The translations under genes were made by a program, and so were the position numbers. DNA of 64,000 bases from Brasenia schreberi (taxonomy: Eukaryota > Streptophyta > Magnoliopsida > Nymphaeales > Cabombaceae): the NCBI GenBank assembly GCA_036023115.1, contig JAYKKT010000091.1, positions 35,893,001 through 35,957,000 on the forward strand. The letters are read 5' to 3'. This document shows positions 12,441 through 25,110 of this stretch, one piece after another (the first letter of the stretch is position 1; each line of letters starts with the position of its first letter). Below the pieces are notes generated by a model, which saw only the letters and a program-made list of their open reading frames with translations, was not told where the DNA came from and did not search any database.

Positions 12441-12530
12441 CCACCGAAAGATTCCTTGAACTGCTTTGAAAAAACCATAGAAACTCTGGAAAAACCATAG
12501 AAACCAAATGCAGGTTTCTGTTCGGCCATG
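10865..12530 (-). mobile_element. Degenerate hAT transposon, minus-strand copy
   Basis: This inverted copy of the element at 8485-10770 is more complete at the 5' side: it retains about 340 bp (11645-11986) absent from the plus copy, encoding a charged linker region. Coding blocks on the minus strand are 11398-11604 (DUF659-type) and 10831-11043. Stops are shared with the plus copy. It is truncated at GTGAGACA near 10872 and lacks the C-terminal part that the plus copy keeps. It interrupts a LINE. Confidence 0.75.
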
Positions 12531-12994
12531 GACCCTTTATATGGTGAATATGTTTTGTTAACTCATCAATCACCATTATAAATAAGCATGAACTTAAAGT
12601 TGATCCTTGATGTAACCCAATATTAACTTTAAAGAAGTGTGCCATTCCTTCATGAGTCCTCACACATGTTTTTGCACCATCTTACATGTCTCTTATGAGG
12701 TTTATGTATGTCAATGGGATACCCCTTTTTCCAAGGTTCTCCAAAGAACCTCTCTCGATACCCTATCTTAAGTTTTTTTAGATCAATAAATGTCATGTGA
12801 AGGTCTTTCTTTTTTGCTCTATAATGCTCTATAAGACGTCTCAAAAGGTGAATAGCTTCAACAGTAGAATATTGAACAGTTTCATAGAGAAAATTAATCT
12901 TTACTATTGGACAGTTTCTTTTCTTTGAATGTCTTAAGTAGAAAGAATACTTGCAATTTGTAAGCAGCAATTTCTTCTGTTTGACACACATCAC
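12531..12994 (-). mobile_element. LINE reverse-transcriptase remnant (5' piece)
   Basis: Minus-strand translation gives plant LINE RT signatures in order, with frame breaks: EAIHLLRRLIEHYRAKKKDL, HMTFIDL, then GLHQGSTLSSCLFIMVIDEL. The reading continues in the scrap at 10771-10864, so one LINE copy was split by hAT sequence. The LINE lies antisense in CMT intron 1, about 190 bp upstream of exon 2. Confidence 0.8.
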
Positions 12995-13180
12995 GAATTA
13001 TGCTGAACATTACATATTTACAATGTGCCAGGTGTTCTGGATAGGACTGAAGTTCCATATCTAGACTATTAATATGTTGCCTTAAACATTGTTTGATACA
13101 AATACTGAACCAAACTGTTTTTTTCAAAATTTTGCCTTTCAAATATCTTCAATTGCTAATTGCCACCTTTTATTTTGCAG

Positions 13181-16112
13181 AAAAATCAACTACATGCACA
13201 AAGGAATCTGCCCAAGTAATGCCTTAGAATTAAAAGGCTTTTCTTGTTTCACTTAGTCATTATTTTGTAACAATTTCTTTTCAATATTTTTTGTCTAGTG
13301 ATGATGGCATTGGCAATGTTAAGTGCCACTATGCTGGAGCTTATATTGCTGGGTGCATTTACCATCTTGGGGACTCTGCATTTGTAAAGGTAAGTCAATT
13401 CAACTTACCATATTTATTCATGTCTTGCCTCTTGTAGACTTTCATGTATTTTGTGTTTATTCCATGCATTCATATATTTTTTAACTTGACCTCGTATAAC
13501 TGTAATGCCATGATCACTCAAATTGGTAATATCTAAAATGCCCACTGCTTCATTGTGGTATCAGTGGCATTCAAATAGTGTTTTCTGTCCTTAAAGATGA
13601 TTAATGTATTAAGCAGCATAAAACTTGGTATAAAGCCTATGCTGGTTCTTCGTTAAAAAGTTGTTCCTATTGAAGTTCCTTTATAAGCAAGTAGAAATTC
13701 ATGGTTAGCGCTCAATGAAAAAGCATGCAGCCAATATACAAAATACTCCTTTTATTATATAAAAAAAAGATGCTATGAATCACTTATACATCTCTGATTC
13801 TCCGGATGATGCTATAATAGCATATTTATTGCAGTGTACCTGAACCTCTATTTATGGAGGATATAGGATTGCATTAGAGGGAGAGGAAATGGAGAGAGAT
13901 AGAGGAAGGACTAACACACCTCCAAAACCTAGTAGCTGTTGGGCAGTCAACAGCTACTTGAAATAGCTGTATGGTAGCCTTTCTCTTTGCAATATATAAT
14001 AAAAGAATGCCGAAAATAGTTTCAAAGAATTTACCAAAAACAAAAAGCATAAAATACATACAATGACAATTACAGAGATATCCTTGAAAGGGGGAAAACT
14101 GAAAACACCTCCATTTTAACACGGACACTCTTGTACCTAATGGTCGTTTCTTTTTCTTTCAATTATTTCCAGCATCTTTTTTAGTGGTTCACCTTTATGT
14201 CTCTTTTATGATGTAATCTGCTTGTATCTTTTAGGGAGTGGAAGACTACAAGTATATATGCAGGATTGTGGAATTTTTTGAGACAATGGATGGACAATAC
14301 TATTTTGCTGCCCAATGGTTCTTCAGGGCTTCTGATACTGTGAGAATCAGTAATTCCTTGGAAGTTTTTTGTTGGCATCATACCATCCCTTGCTTCGTCT
14401 CAGATGCTTTTTTTCCTCAGGTCCTGAAAGATCAGGTTGCATTCCATGACAAAAAGCGAATTTTCCTGTCAGATTTGATGGATGATAATCCTCTTGATTG
14501 CATCATCTCAAAAGTGAAAACCATTCCGATAACTCCTGTATGAGTTTTTTTTGCTTCGTCAGTTGGCACATTTTTAGTTTCTTTCAGAATTTTATTTTCA
14601 TCTATTTGTTGTGAAGGCATAAATTGTGTAATTTATTTTCTGACTCATTATTAGTAGAAATTTTATAAGTTTGCACTCATGGCCTTTTTGTGATTGTGAA
14701 TTTCAATCTGAAAGGTGGATCTACAAGGGGAAGAAAAATTAATTCCACACTGTGACTTCTACTACGATATGTGCTACTCTGTGAACTACTCGACTTTCTC
14801 TAACATAGAAATGAGTAAGTTTAAGTGGTGTTTATGATGACATGCTCTATGGTTTGTGTTAGATGCATGATTTCTTATTCAGACTCCTGGTTCTTCGATT
14901 CCCACAGTCCAGATTCTTGTATCTATCCTTCGTTCTGGCCTTTTAAAATGTTCGGTTTTGGTGTGGAAGCAGAGTTTGCATCTTCTTACTGGATTAAATC
15001 CTTTCTCAAAGTGATATTTTGTAATTGTTTTCACTCTTCACAATCTTGTGGTATTTACTTTTTATTGTTACTTAAATAACGGTGTCATATTATGGAAGAG
15101 TGTTAGACTAATTGTTGTATACATGATGTCTTCTTGACTTCAGGCAGTTTGCAATTATCTAGCAACTTGTCAGTGCAAGGTGATGGTGATACTGCCAATT
15201 TGCATCAAATGCAGATATACTCCAGGAAAAAGGCTTTGCATAGTGAGAAGAAGGAAAGGTGTCTGGCACTGTTAGACATGTACTGTGGTTGTGGGGGTAT
15301 GTCTACTGGATTGTCGCTTGGGGGAAAACTTTCTGGTGTGGATATTTCAACGGTAAGCTCTTCATTACTGCTTCAGCACCTATCTTTGAAAGATTTTTTT
15401 TTATATCATTTGCATCATTGGACGTTTAGCTTGGTTCTTTTAGTGACATTTGTCTGGAATTGTAACTGTAGAGATGGGCCATTGATTCAAACAAGGCCGC
15501 TTGTCAAAGTATAAAACTAAATAATCCTGAAACAGAGGTACAGATTCCCCGTGAACCTCCAGCTTCAATGATTGTACCTTGTTCAACCACTTCTTGATGG
15601 TGCTGTTATATCAGGTTAGAAATGAATCTGCAGAGGATTTTTTTGAATTATTGAAGGAGTGGGAGAGGCTTTCCAAAAATTATGCCACTGATCCAGTGGA
15701 AGAAGCATGCAAATCTAGCTCTGACATATCAGAAACCAGAATAGCAGAAGATGTAGACAGTAGCCATGATTCCAAGGAAGAGGCTTCCCCTGGTGAATAT
15801 GAAGTTTCTCATTTGGTTGGTATTTGCTATGGTGACCCTGATAAAACCGGAGAAAGAAAGCTAAGGTTTAAGGTAAACTTTAAGATGCCGTTAAATATCA
15901 TACTATTGCTTATTTAAATGGTTTATGCGATTTGTAATTTTTTCACTAGTGAATTCTCTAAATTGTCTGTGTGATGCAGTTTAAAATATCATAAATTCAT
16001 AACTACGAGTGCATTATGGTAATTTCTTTTCTAATCTTTTCATAATTGCTTAGGTTTCTTGGAAAGGTTATGATCCAAGTGATGATACGTGGGAGCCAAT
16101 TGAAAATTTGAG
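13181..16112 (+). CDS. CMT: CMT exons 2-10: BAH domain, motif I and chromodomain
   Basis: Nine exons keep one frame with conventional GT-AG boundaries. BAH: KCHYAGAYIAGCIYHLGDSA (exon 3), FETMDGQYYFAAQWFFRASD (exon 4), FHDKKRIFLSDLMDDNPLDC (exon 5) and CDFYYDMCYSVNYSTFSN (exon 6). Methyltransferase motif I, ALLDMYCGCGGMSTGL, is in exon 7; exon 8 has RWAIDSNKAACQSIKLNNPE (motif II region). Exon 9 carries FFELLKEWERL, an acidic linker and the chromodomain start VSHLVGICYGD. Exon 10 has VSWKGYDPSDDTWEPIENL, containing the chromo aromatic and acidic core. No stop or frameshift was found. A truncated BAH/chromo protein could be made if transcripts end in intron 10. Confidence 0.85.
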
Positions 16113-16269
16113 GTATGTCGTTTATAATTTGATAATTATGACCACTGAATCTAAGGGTAGTTTTCTTAGTTTAGAGAATACGCTAATCAATAGTCTTTTC
16201 TGCTTATCCTCTCTTCCATGTCTATCTTATTGTTCTTATTTTTCTTTGTACGGTAGCTACATTAAGATA

Positions 16270-17880
16270 GGACTTTCCACTTGGATATAGGAGATCTTAT
16301 ATCCAAACTCCAAAAAGTGACCAGAAACCTAGGTTGGCAAAAGCCACCCAAAAGGTTCGTATCAGGGCCACGGTTGGGCATTTCTCCAAAAGGAAGATGA
16401 TGCATTTTCAAAGAACACATTCTTTACACTCAAATTTTTGTTCCTTAATTTTTTTCAACAAAGAAAAATTACATAGTTTATGCATATTCAAATGCCCAAG
16501 TTGTTTATGCCAAAGTGTAGCATCATGAGCTACATTACAAGATTCAAAATTTGGCATAAGTAAACAATCTATTTTGGATAGTTCACTTTCTCTATGTCCT
16601 TGACCAATCACCTTCTTTGATAGGTGATTCCATAAAATGCTTGGATGAGAAAGTAACTATATAATTATTATTACAAATTTGGGCAACCGAAAGTAAGTTT
16701 AAATTGAGTTTAGGTATAAAGCTTACATTTTAAATTTTAAAATTATCTTTTTCAAAATTTTCAATTTTTTCAATTTGAAGTTTTGTGTCATCGGCCGTAA
16801 ATACATGTTTTTCAATGATATCTTGAGAATTGTTTAAAGATTTATCACAATGTGTCATATGAAAAGAAGCACCCAAGTCTAAGAACCAAGACATATCTTG
16901 ACCATTCTTTATCCACGGCTTTCACATTTTCATATTTCTTTCGAAGAAGAGGACAAATAATTTTGATACGACCATTTTCTTTGCAATAATAATATATTGT
17001 GTTCTTGTTTAACCATAGTCTCATGGGTTTTCTGTTTGCTCCTTCTCTTCGTCTGTCGAAGTTTTTCACATGAGGAGGCTTGTATGTCTTTATATTTGTT
17101 CCCGATTTGGAGGCGGCAAGAACAACTTCTTTTGCAACATTGATCTTCTGTAATCTTGTTTCCTCCATAACAAGACCAACTAAAAAAGAGTTTCCCTTTG
17201 GTCTAGGTTTTTTATGTATTAAGTTAAATCTAATGCTTTCAAATTTGTTCCTTAAATCACGTATAAACAAAAAAAAATATTGGTTATATAAAAACTCTTG
17301 AAATTCATCTATTTTTGGACTTTTCCAAATTTATCAAAACTTCTACGTTGGGTCCGTAATTCTGAAAATTCATTGTGATGGTCTCTAATGCTTAAATTTC
17401 CTTGTTTAATCATTATCATCCTTTTCATTAAATCAATTTGAAAAACAAAATCATCTTGAGAGTGAATCTTTTTCAAATACTCCCAAGTTTCAAAAGCACT
17501 TTCGAAAACACTAATTCTATTTTTAATTTTTCATGTACATTTTGACAAATAATCTAAGTTATTTTTGCATTCATCTTTTCTCAAGTTTTTAGATCTTGCT
17601 TATGTTTTTCTTTTGCCTTGAAAGCATCATCATCATCCAAATCTTCAATGTCTCAAATCGGTTCTTGAATTGTCCCATCAATGTAATCCCAAAAATTTTT
17701 TGACAAAAAATATTTTTCTCAATTTTGATAGCATTTTGGATCAAGAATAAATTTAAAAGTTTTATTTTTGCTCTTAATTTAAAAGTTTGGAGTGATTTTA
17801 CGAATTTTACAATTTTGGCACGCTTCCTGATTTGCTCGAATTCTTCAAAACCCGACTCTAATACCATGTAAATATTTGTT
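16270..17880 (-). mobile_element. Copia-type LTR retrotransposon gag remnant
   Basis: On the minus strand, 17867-16845 gives gag-like sequence, including a decayed CCHC knuckle (YYYCKENGRIKIICPLL). After it, 16611-16408 gives a GAG-pre-integrase block (LWHKQLGHLNMHKL). Just upstream of gag, ATGGTATTAGAGT at about 17866-17854 on the minus strand is a good match to the initiator-Met tRNA primer-binding site, so a 5' LTR should lie above about 17868. No integrase or RT was recognised, and the frames are broken. Confidence 0.75.
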
Positions 17881-20394
17881 GATAAGCGAATATTGAATCA
17901 ACCAAGTCACAAAATGTTAAAGTGTTGGTTGAGTCACCAAGATATCAAAACATCCAAATATGGATGTCACAAGTCAAGAATGCAATAAGAGTCGAGAGCA
18001 AGAGAGTCAAATCACAAATCAAAGACTGTAATAGACAACTTATTTGTATTATTGATTGAGGCTATAAGGAGAGAAGAAGAGGCAGCAAGTGTTGGCCGGC
18101 CAACATGCCATTCAATGTATATTTGATTTCCAAATTTATTTTCTAAGGTAGAGCAGAAGTAATACTGCAAAAGAATTTAATTTTTTATGAGTCTTTGGGA
18201 AATAAAATGAATTAACTTAATTTTAGAATTCCAAATTAGAAGAATTAGTTTTAGAATTCCAAATTAGAAGAATTATAAGAAATAAAGAAAGCACTTGAAA
18301 AATACTAGCAGTAGAGCTCACTCTATGAGTTTTGTAGCCCAGCGTTAGCAAAGTTTCAAGGTGTGAAAGTAATGATTAAGGTTGAAAATGAACAATATTT
18401 AGAGAAAGACATAGAAAATACCATTTAATAGATTTTCTAGACAAAATCTTTGTCACACTACAATTTATAAAAATCAAACAAATAAAAAGAGAAAGATTTC
18501 ATAGTATATTTATAACGTAAGGGAAAATATTCGACGTGAAGTTTAAAAGTACTAGATATAGTTTATGCATTTTTAAAATAAAGATTTTAAGCTATATGGT
18601 TAAGAAAATTATTTAAAAAATCTTACGTCGATTGAGAAAATAATTTAAAAATGATTACGCGATGTTCAAAAACACTGCAAAATATATTCACGCCGATTTA
18701 AGAACATTTGTAAAAGTGACGTGATTACTGCGAAAACGTGTGATAAAATTTTATGCGCAACTAAATGGAGCCGATGCAAGAGTTTTCTTGTCGGGCCAAA
18801 GTGGTGGACACACGGACATGTTGGATATAGTAGCTAATCACAAGTGGAGGCAGACTATAATTTGGAATATTGAGACTGATGGTATTTTTGTAATTATAAT
18901 TCTTAATCATGCAATGAGAGTTGTGTCAATTTTGTTAAAAATTGGCGATTGGGATTTAGCGAGATGAATTACAGCACCGAATGTGGGTGTGATAGGCGTA
19001 GTGTGGTTCGTTAATTGAAGTTCGGAGGCATTGAGTGTGTGGAGAATTCCACGTACGGTACAATTAGTAGCTCCTTGCAAGGCCATGGTAATTCAGGCGA
19101 CACACTAATGATCTAGACAAGCACTATTCTTAATCAAGATCTTGTGGAGACTATTGAGGTACAATGTCTACGTAGTGCACGATGTATTTGGATTGTGTAC
19201 TACTACACGATGTTTTGGGCCCCATGGGCTATAGATACTACTAAGGGTTGGACGCTGTTGTAATAGTTTGGTTGGGCAGCTTAAAAGCACTTGATGGTTT
19301 CTTTTCGCATCATTCTCTCTAACGTTCGTGTTTAGCCCATATAGTAGGAACGCAGTTAGTATTTGGCTCCATGGGTAGGAACGAGAGTTAGTCCATGCAT
19401 TAGCGTCCATGATGTACATTTTAAATGTTTACTCGTATCTTATAGTAGCATGTATGTATGTGTTAATTGAGGTATTATATGACATGTAATGGTACGCATT
19501 ATCAGTGATATTTGCTTTGTATTGTCATTTTCTTTATTGCCGTACGCGGTAATGATGTAGATTGTCTCATCTCATTTATACGTATTTCTACGATATTATT
19601 ATTATGTGCAGCCAAGAGTTTGAGGAAGAGGAAAGAGGATCAACCCCTTGATATTCGGTAGATACGGAGGAGTGCCACGGTCGAGCGAAGCGGTGCGAGG
19701 ACGGCCACGTGGATTAGATCACCCCTACCATGCGGGATTGATCTTGTGATCAGCGACGTTGCACTTTTGATTCTTTGGTTTTGTGGGAGACTTGATTTTC
19801 ACCGGAGGCTGCGAGGCTTAGCGGCTAACGTGAAGATGGGAGGATCTGGGTGAGTCTACGATGGGACGCCCGACCGTGTCTGCGCAGAGAGTTTGACGAG
19901 GAGCTTATTTTTTACTACTGCTACGTATTTACATCTTGAGTTGCCTTAACTCATAAAGCAAGTATTGGAGAGGGGATTTTTCATGCGCCTATAGTGAGCT
20001 TAGTAGTGTGTCGACAAAGACGGACTCACGTCAGTAAAGCTTGCGGGCATGCGTAGATTCTCTCAGATGATCCGAAGGATCTATCCGAGAGGTGATCCTT
20101 CTGGAGGGTTGGGGAATCTTTGACGAAAGCACTTAGGCATATTATGTTTTAGTATTATACTTGACTTTTTCTTGCTTTGTTAAATATTTGTAGTTATAAA
20201 TTATTTGTATACTTAAGACAAAATCATATGTATATTATGGTGCGTGATTATGTTTTGCCTTATTTTTGTGCTCGTGTTATTTTGTTTAACGTTATTAGTA
20301 TATAAGGAAAAAATTTACAACTTATATTATTTATGTATCAAATGTTTTATAAACTTGGGTAAGATTTTATTTTCTTGCATTAAAAATGTGACAT
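17881..20394. other. LTR-like and unclassified repeat sequence
   Basis: By position 17881-18120 should be the LTR adjoining the primer-binding site. The rest is noncoding by eye; 19610-20130 is notably more GC-rich than its surroundings and may be an LTR of another element. The short ORF at 18740-18967 is not recognised. Confidence 0.35.
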
Positions 20395-20419
20395 CCCTAC
20401 AAGGGTGTTACAAAGCACA

Positions 20420-20700
20420 TCAACAAGATCCTTTTCATAAAGTGTTTTAATTGTGGCAAGAAAGGACATAGTGCATCAACTCTTCAGAATGTAAGAAAAA
20501 ATATCAATAACAAGAAAGGGCGTAGTGCATCAACTTGTAATGTAAGAAAAAATATAAATAACAGAAAGGGACTAAAATGGTTTGGGTCCCCAAGGCACTT
20601 TGGCTTAACACTCAAGGACCCAAGAAAATTTAGGTGCCAAAAGCCAAAAGTTGAAGTGTGTTTTAGGTGTACTTGAAGGCCAAGTGAGCTTCCACTCGCA
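20420..20700 (+). mobile_element. Copia gag C-terminal fragment with duplicated knuckle segment
   Basis: The plus strand encodes KCFNCGKKGHSAS, a zinc knuckle missing its last Cys, followed in shifted frames by the typical Copia gag end (VWVPKALWLNTQGPKK). About 53 bp containing AAGGACATAGTGCATCAAC is repeated at about 20461 and 20517 with small changes. Its orientation is opposite to the Copia remnant at 16270-17880, so at least two insertions built this interval. Confidence 0.65.
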
Positions 20701-23569
20701 TATTAAAAGTGGTACTGCCACAGTTATTAAGACTAGAAAATATTCCTAAATTCTCTTCGCTTGTACTCCAAGAAGCTTGGACTTGCAATCTTTGGACAAG
20801 TAGAGACTTATTTTTGTACTTTAACTTACTTTAAAGTAGTACTTTTCTAGCTTTATATCTTGAAAATGTTTACTACATGTTAATATGTTAGATAAAGTAT
20901 ACGCTTTGTTGGAAATGACATGTACTGATAATAATATCCCTGAGCTTGAGCTTTTGATCCAATCTTGACTTAAAATAAGTATTTGTGTTAGATGGTTTTT
21001 ATCTTCTTCTTTTTATCCTTATCTAACATGATCATTGGTTGATTTAAAATGGCTATGTGTTTAAGAATTAAACATCTCAGGACACCATATCTTTATGCTC
21101 TTACATAATATGTCTGCCGAAATGTCTCTCTTGATCCTTCGACTATTTTTAATCTTTGAACTTTTTTAGTTTTAACTTATTTGATGCTATTTCTAATGTT
21201 TTTATTCAAATAAAGCTATGTTTATTCGAATAATGAGTCTCAGTAACCCACTAAAATCTACTTTTAAATGCCTCTTTATTCAAATAAGGAAACTTTATTC
21301 AAATAATAGAACATAGTAGCCCACTTGAATATGATCTTTGAATGAGTTTATTCGGGAATCAGGGAAACTTATTCTAATAACGCTTACCTAGTGTTTTGTT
21401 CGAGGTTACTCAATGAATTTATTCAAATAGATGTGATATCTATTTGAATAAGCGCTGGAAGTAAGCCGAGGTTTATGTACTTTTATTTGAATAATTCAAA
21501 ACATCATTTGAATAAATATTTGGCGAAGAAAGCCAAGTACTCTGTTATGCTTCCCACACGCAGAGTTTTATCTCAAATAGAGCAAACTCTTATCTCAAAT
21601 TAAACACGAGCTACTTTTAAAAGGAACAGCTCTCTCTTCCTTCATTTTCCCCTTTCGCCTCTCTCTCTTATCTCCTTTGTCTTCCTCACCCAGCCATTTA
21701 TCTCCCTACGCGTAACGCTGCTACATATAAACCCTAAATCTCCCCAATTCTATAATTATTGCCGCTTCTGCTCTCCCGAAACATCCTTCCCTATCGATCT
21801 CTCTTCTAACGCACCTCCTGCCCCGCCCCGAAACACCTTACCCATACCTCCAAGCCATTTGTATGGCTTCTTCCTCTAACCTCAAATGTGCCCCGAGACA
21901 GCAAGATCACTCTTGCGACTGACCACCTACGGACCTGAGATGTTTGGCCTACAACCAATGAATCTCGAATGAACGTGATTCAATCGGTTCTTCCAATCTA
22001 GATATCTCAGTGCGGCTCAAAATACATATGGACACAGCGTTCTTTCATGGTAGAAGGCTTCACATTCGTGCCTCATTAGAGCACTAAGGGGTTATCTGAC
22101 TCTATTAGAGCACTAAGGGGTTGTCAACTTCCGAACCCACAGAAGCAAGTTGCACCCTAACCTTGTGCGAATGTTACCCTTCAATCTTAAGCTCGAGGCG
22201 GCTTGACAATCTCGTGTTTGAGGTAAAGAGGAATCAAAATTATGTGTTACTTCTCAAAACTTGGAAGAATACTTCGGGGTTAGTAAAATCTGACGCAATC
22301 AGTTTGTGGAGCATAGGCATTTGGAAAACTTAGGAAGATTTCAAGTGCTACGACGCGATTGATGAGATGCTCGGACTCGGCCAAACTACTGACGGCCTTC
22401 TTCTCCGACGTGGAAAATGAATTATCACAGGCGGTAGCATTCTACGCCTATGGTTATATCCTTGACCGACTGGCTCATACTTCATCATGCACCACTTGAT
22501 GAAAGTAAAAGGCAAAGATGTTTAAAACATATACGCCTTATGCTACGATGATATCCGGAATTCTTCTGGCGTTATCATGTTGTTATGGAAGCGAGGAGTC
22601 CCACAAGCTAACACGTCCACGACATCTTTGGAACCTTAATGCTCGAGCATATAAAGATGATAGGATGAAGAAAGCGTACGGAACCTTAACAATGCTCAAG
22701 CATATGAAGATGTAGGGGCAGTGATGAAGAAGCGCGTCTGATCTATGTGGTGATGAGATAGTAGGCAAACACTGAGGTCGAAGCAGAGGATGAGGAAGGC
22801 GAACTTCTTCTCGAAGTCTCCAACAAATAATTCATGGCAACCATACTCGACATGCGAAGCGTATATAAAGAATAGCATGGACGTGGTGTATGATATACCT
22901 AGAAGCCTCCTGTGAGCGTAGCCATGCAGGCTATCTGAGGAACTCTTAAGCGTCAACTTCCTCCGCCACCACCGGAAAAGGTAGCTTAGGATCTTTGTTT
23001 TTGATGAATATGTTGTTTCTAGAATTGATCAATACACCAAATGTAATTGGCTAGCATAATAAATGAATGAATTTTTGCCTTTGATCTAATAATTGCATCT
23101 TGAATTTTATTGAATATTGCTATCAGTGACTTCTCATCGTTTGAATGTCTTATTTGTTTATAAGTTTGACACATTATTTGGCCTTATTCTTAATTAATCA
23201 ATTTTCTACAATATAAAAAATAATATATTTGGACTTAGCGTATATCGTAATGCTTTTGCTAAAATAATATGTTGGACTTAATCGTATATCATATTGTTTT
23301 TGCTCGCGTTTATCTTGCCCCATCTTTTTATCATGACAAAAAGGGAGAAAAAGCTTGAGTTCTTTGTTTGAGAAAAAACAAGTCAAACTAAAACTTATTT
23401 TGGGATTCCAAAAGTATGGGAGAATCACTAGCATACATCTCCGATATAAATCACCTCTTTATGAAAAAGAAAGGGGAGGTAAGTCTACAATGACTTTGAT
23501 GGTTTAATTTAATTAAACTAACTCTTTTCTCCATTTTATATTGTTTTCATAATCAAAAAAGGAGAGAAT
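20701..23569. other. Unclassified retroelement-like stretch
   Basis: At 21200-21530 there is a cluster of TTATTC(A/G)AATAA-type palindromes. From about 21600 to 22960 there is higher-complexity sequence with many short open segments and no family recognised. Its position among Copia debris suggests retroelement origin, but this is inference. Confidence 0.35.
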
Positions 23570-25110
23570 GTAATTGGCTATTGACCATTGAAGAATTGTT
23601 TTGATGATAACAAGCTTGAAGATGATGGCAAAGATCAAATCCAAAGACCTTCAAGAATAGCTTGTAGGACTTAGATCATTGTGTAAAGGTAAAAAGGGGT
23701 TCACACTTAAGCTCTGAAAACCTATTTTTCAAAAGAACTCAAATAAGCACACATGGTTTCGATACTTCAAAATGGTTTTTGGTTTCCTAAGAAATAGCAT
23801 TTAAATGCTTAAAAAGCTTGTTGGATCTTTAGGAAAAAGCTTGTTGGATCTTTAGAAGCAATTGGTGTTTTAAAAGGTGTTTAAAAATGTTTCAAATAGG
23901 TTTATTCAAACAAGTGGTTATCTTATTCGAAGAAAAAAAAAGTTAGAGGCTTCGAAGTTTTTTTCCCACTGATAAATCTTTATTCGGATAACACATGGTG
24001 TTATTCAAATAATAGCTTAAAAAACATGTTACCACGCCTTTCAGTTTTAAAAAGACTTATTCAAATAACATGTTTATTATTCGAGTATGATAAGGTTTTT
24101 GTAAAACTAATTTTAAAAAGCTCTTTTAATCAACCATATGAATTTTCCAAATAACGATGACGTGAGAACCATTTTATCGGTGTGTGCTATTTGAAGTGTT
24201 ATTTGAATAAAACATGAATACTTAAAAACAAAAATAGCATTAATTGATGGCATTTAATGCCAAATAACCAAATGGACTTTTAAATTGGGCTATAAATACA
24301 AGTTGTTGGGCATTAAAGAATAGTTTTAAATCAATCTAAAAAGTTGTTGAGCATTAATAAGTTACAATAGTTGGCATTAAAGAATACTGGAAATCAATCT
24401 AAAAGAGTTGTTGGAGCATTAATAATGGTTCATCTAGCCTTAATCTTTATTTCTTCTATTTATGAGCTAAAAGTGTGAATATCCTTCTACCCGTTGAGCT
24501 TCAACTTGTGTAATCTACTCTTTTTTTGAGAGTTTATCCATTCTTATATGAACTTTGATTTCCTCAGAAAGATGGTGAGATTTGAGTATCCTCACAGAAA
24601 AGTGGTAAGGCATCCCTTGATTATAAAGAGGGTGAGGTATCGCTTAAAGGTTGTAAAAGGTGGGGTATTCTACATGCTTTGAGGCTCAAGCACAAAGCAG
24701 GTGAGGTATCCTAGAGAGGTGTGTTAAGTGCTCTATGTTGAGTAAAGGTTTCAAGCTTTTATTCAAGCTTGAAGGTTTAAGTGAAAAATATCATGTGTTC
24801 ACTTAAAATGGACGTGGACGTCACAAGGGTGGGCCCAGACAGGGATAATGCTGTGTTTGCTCTTCTCAACTCTATCTTTTTACTTTGATACTTTATTGTT
24901 ATTTGCTTGTGAATATTATTCGTCTTGGTGATTTATTTGAGTGAATTTATTCAATCTCAACATCTATTTACTTCAACTCAATCATCTTTTAGCCAGTAAG
25001 AAAATTGATACTTCAAGTGTTATTTGCTTGCTTGAAGATTATGTGAAAGTATTGGCCGAAACTCGGTGAATTCACCCCCCTCTTAAGTGCGGAAGCCACT
25101 TGGTAACTAT
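23570..25110 (+). mobile_element. Putative Copia-type LTR, SIRE-like in style
   Basis: The block opens near TTGTTTTGATGATAACAAGC and ends near GAATTCACCCCCCTCTTAAG, motifs typical of the start and the end of long Copia LTRs in plants. It has a second cluster of TTATTC(A/G)AATAA palindromes at 23900-24210, like the one at 21200-21530. Both LTRs of one element were not aligned here, so boundaries are approximate. Confidence 0.5.

Noticed and set aside
20441..20490. Zinc-knuckle sequence as a cellular CCHC gene
   Set aside because: It is followed by the standard Copia gag end and lies in retroelement debris; the last Cys is missing.
21858..22960. A single intact gene starting ATGGCTTCTTCC near 21862
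   Set aside because: The frame closes quickly, later open segments shift frame repeatedly, and no domain was recognised; more likely retroelement debris.
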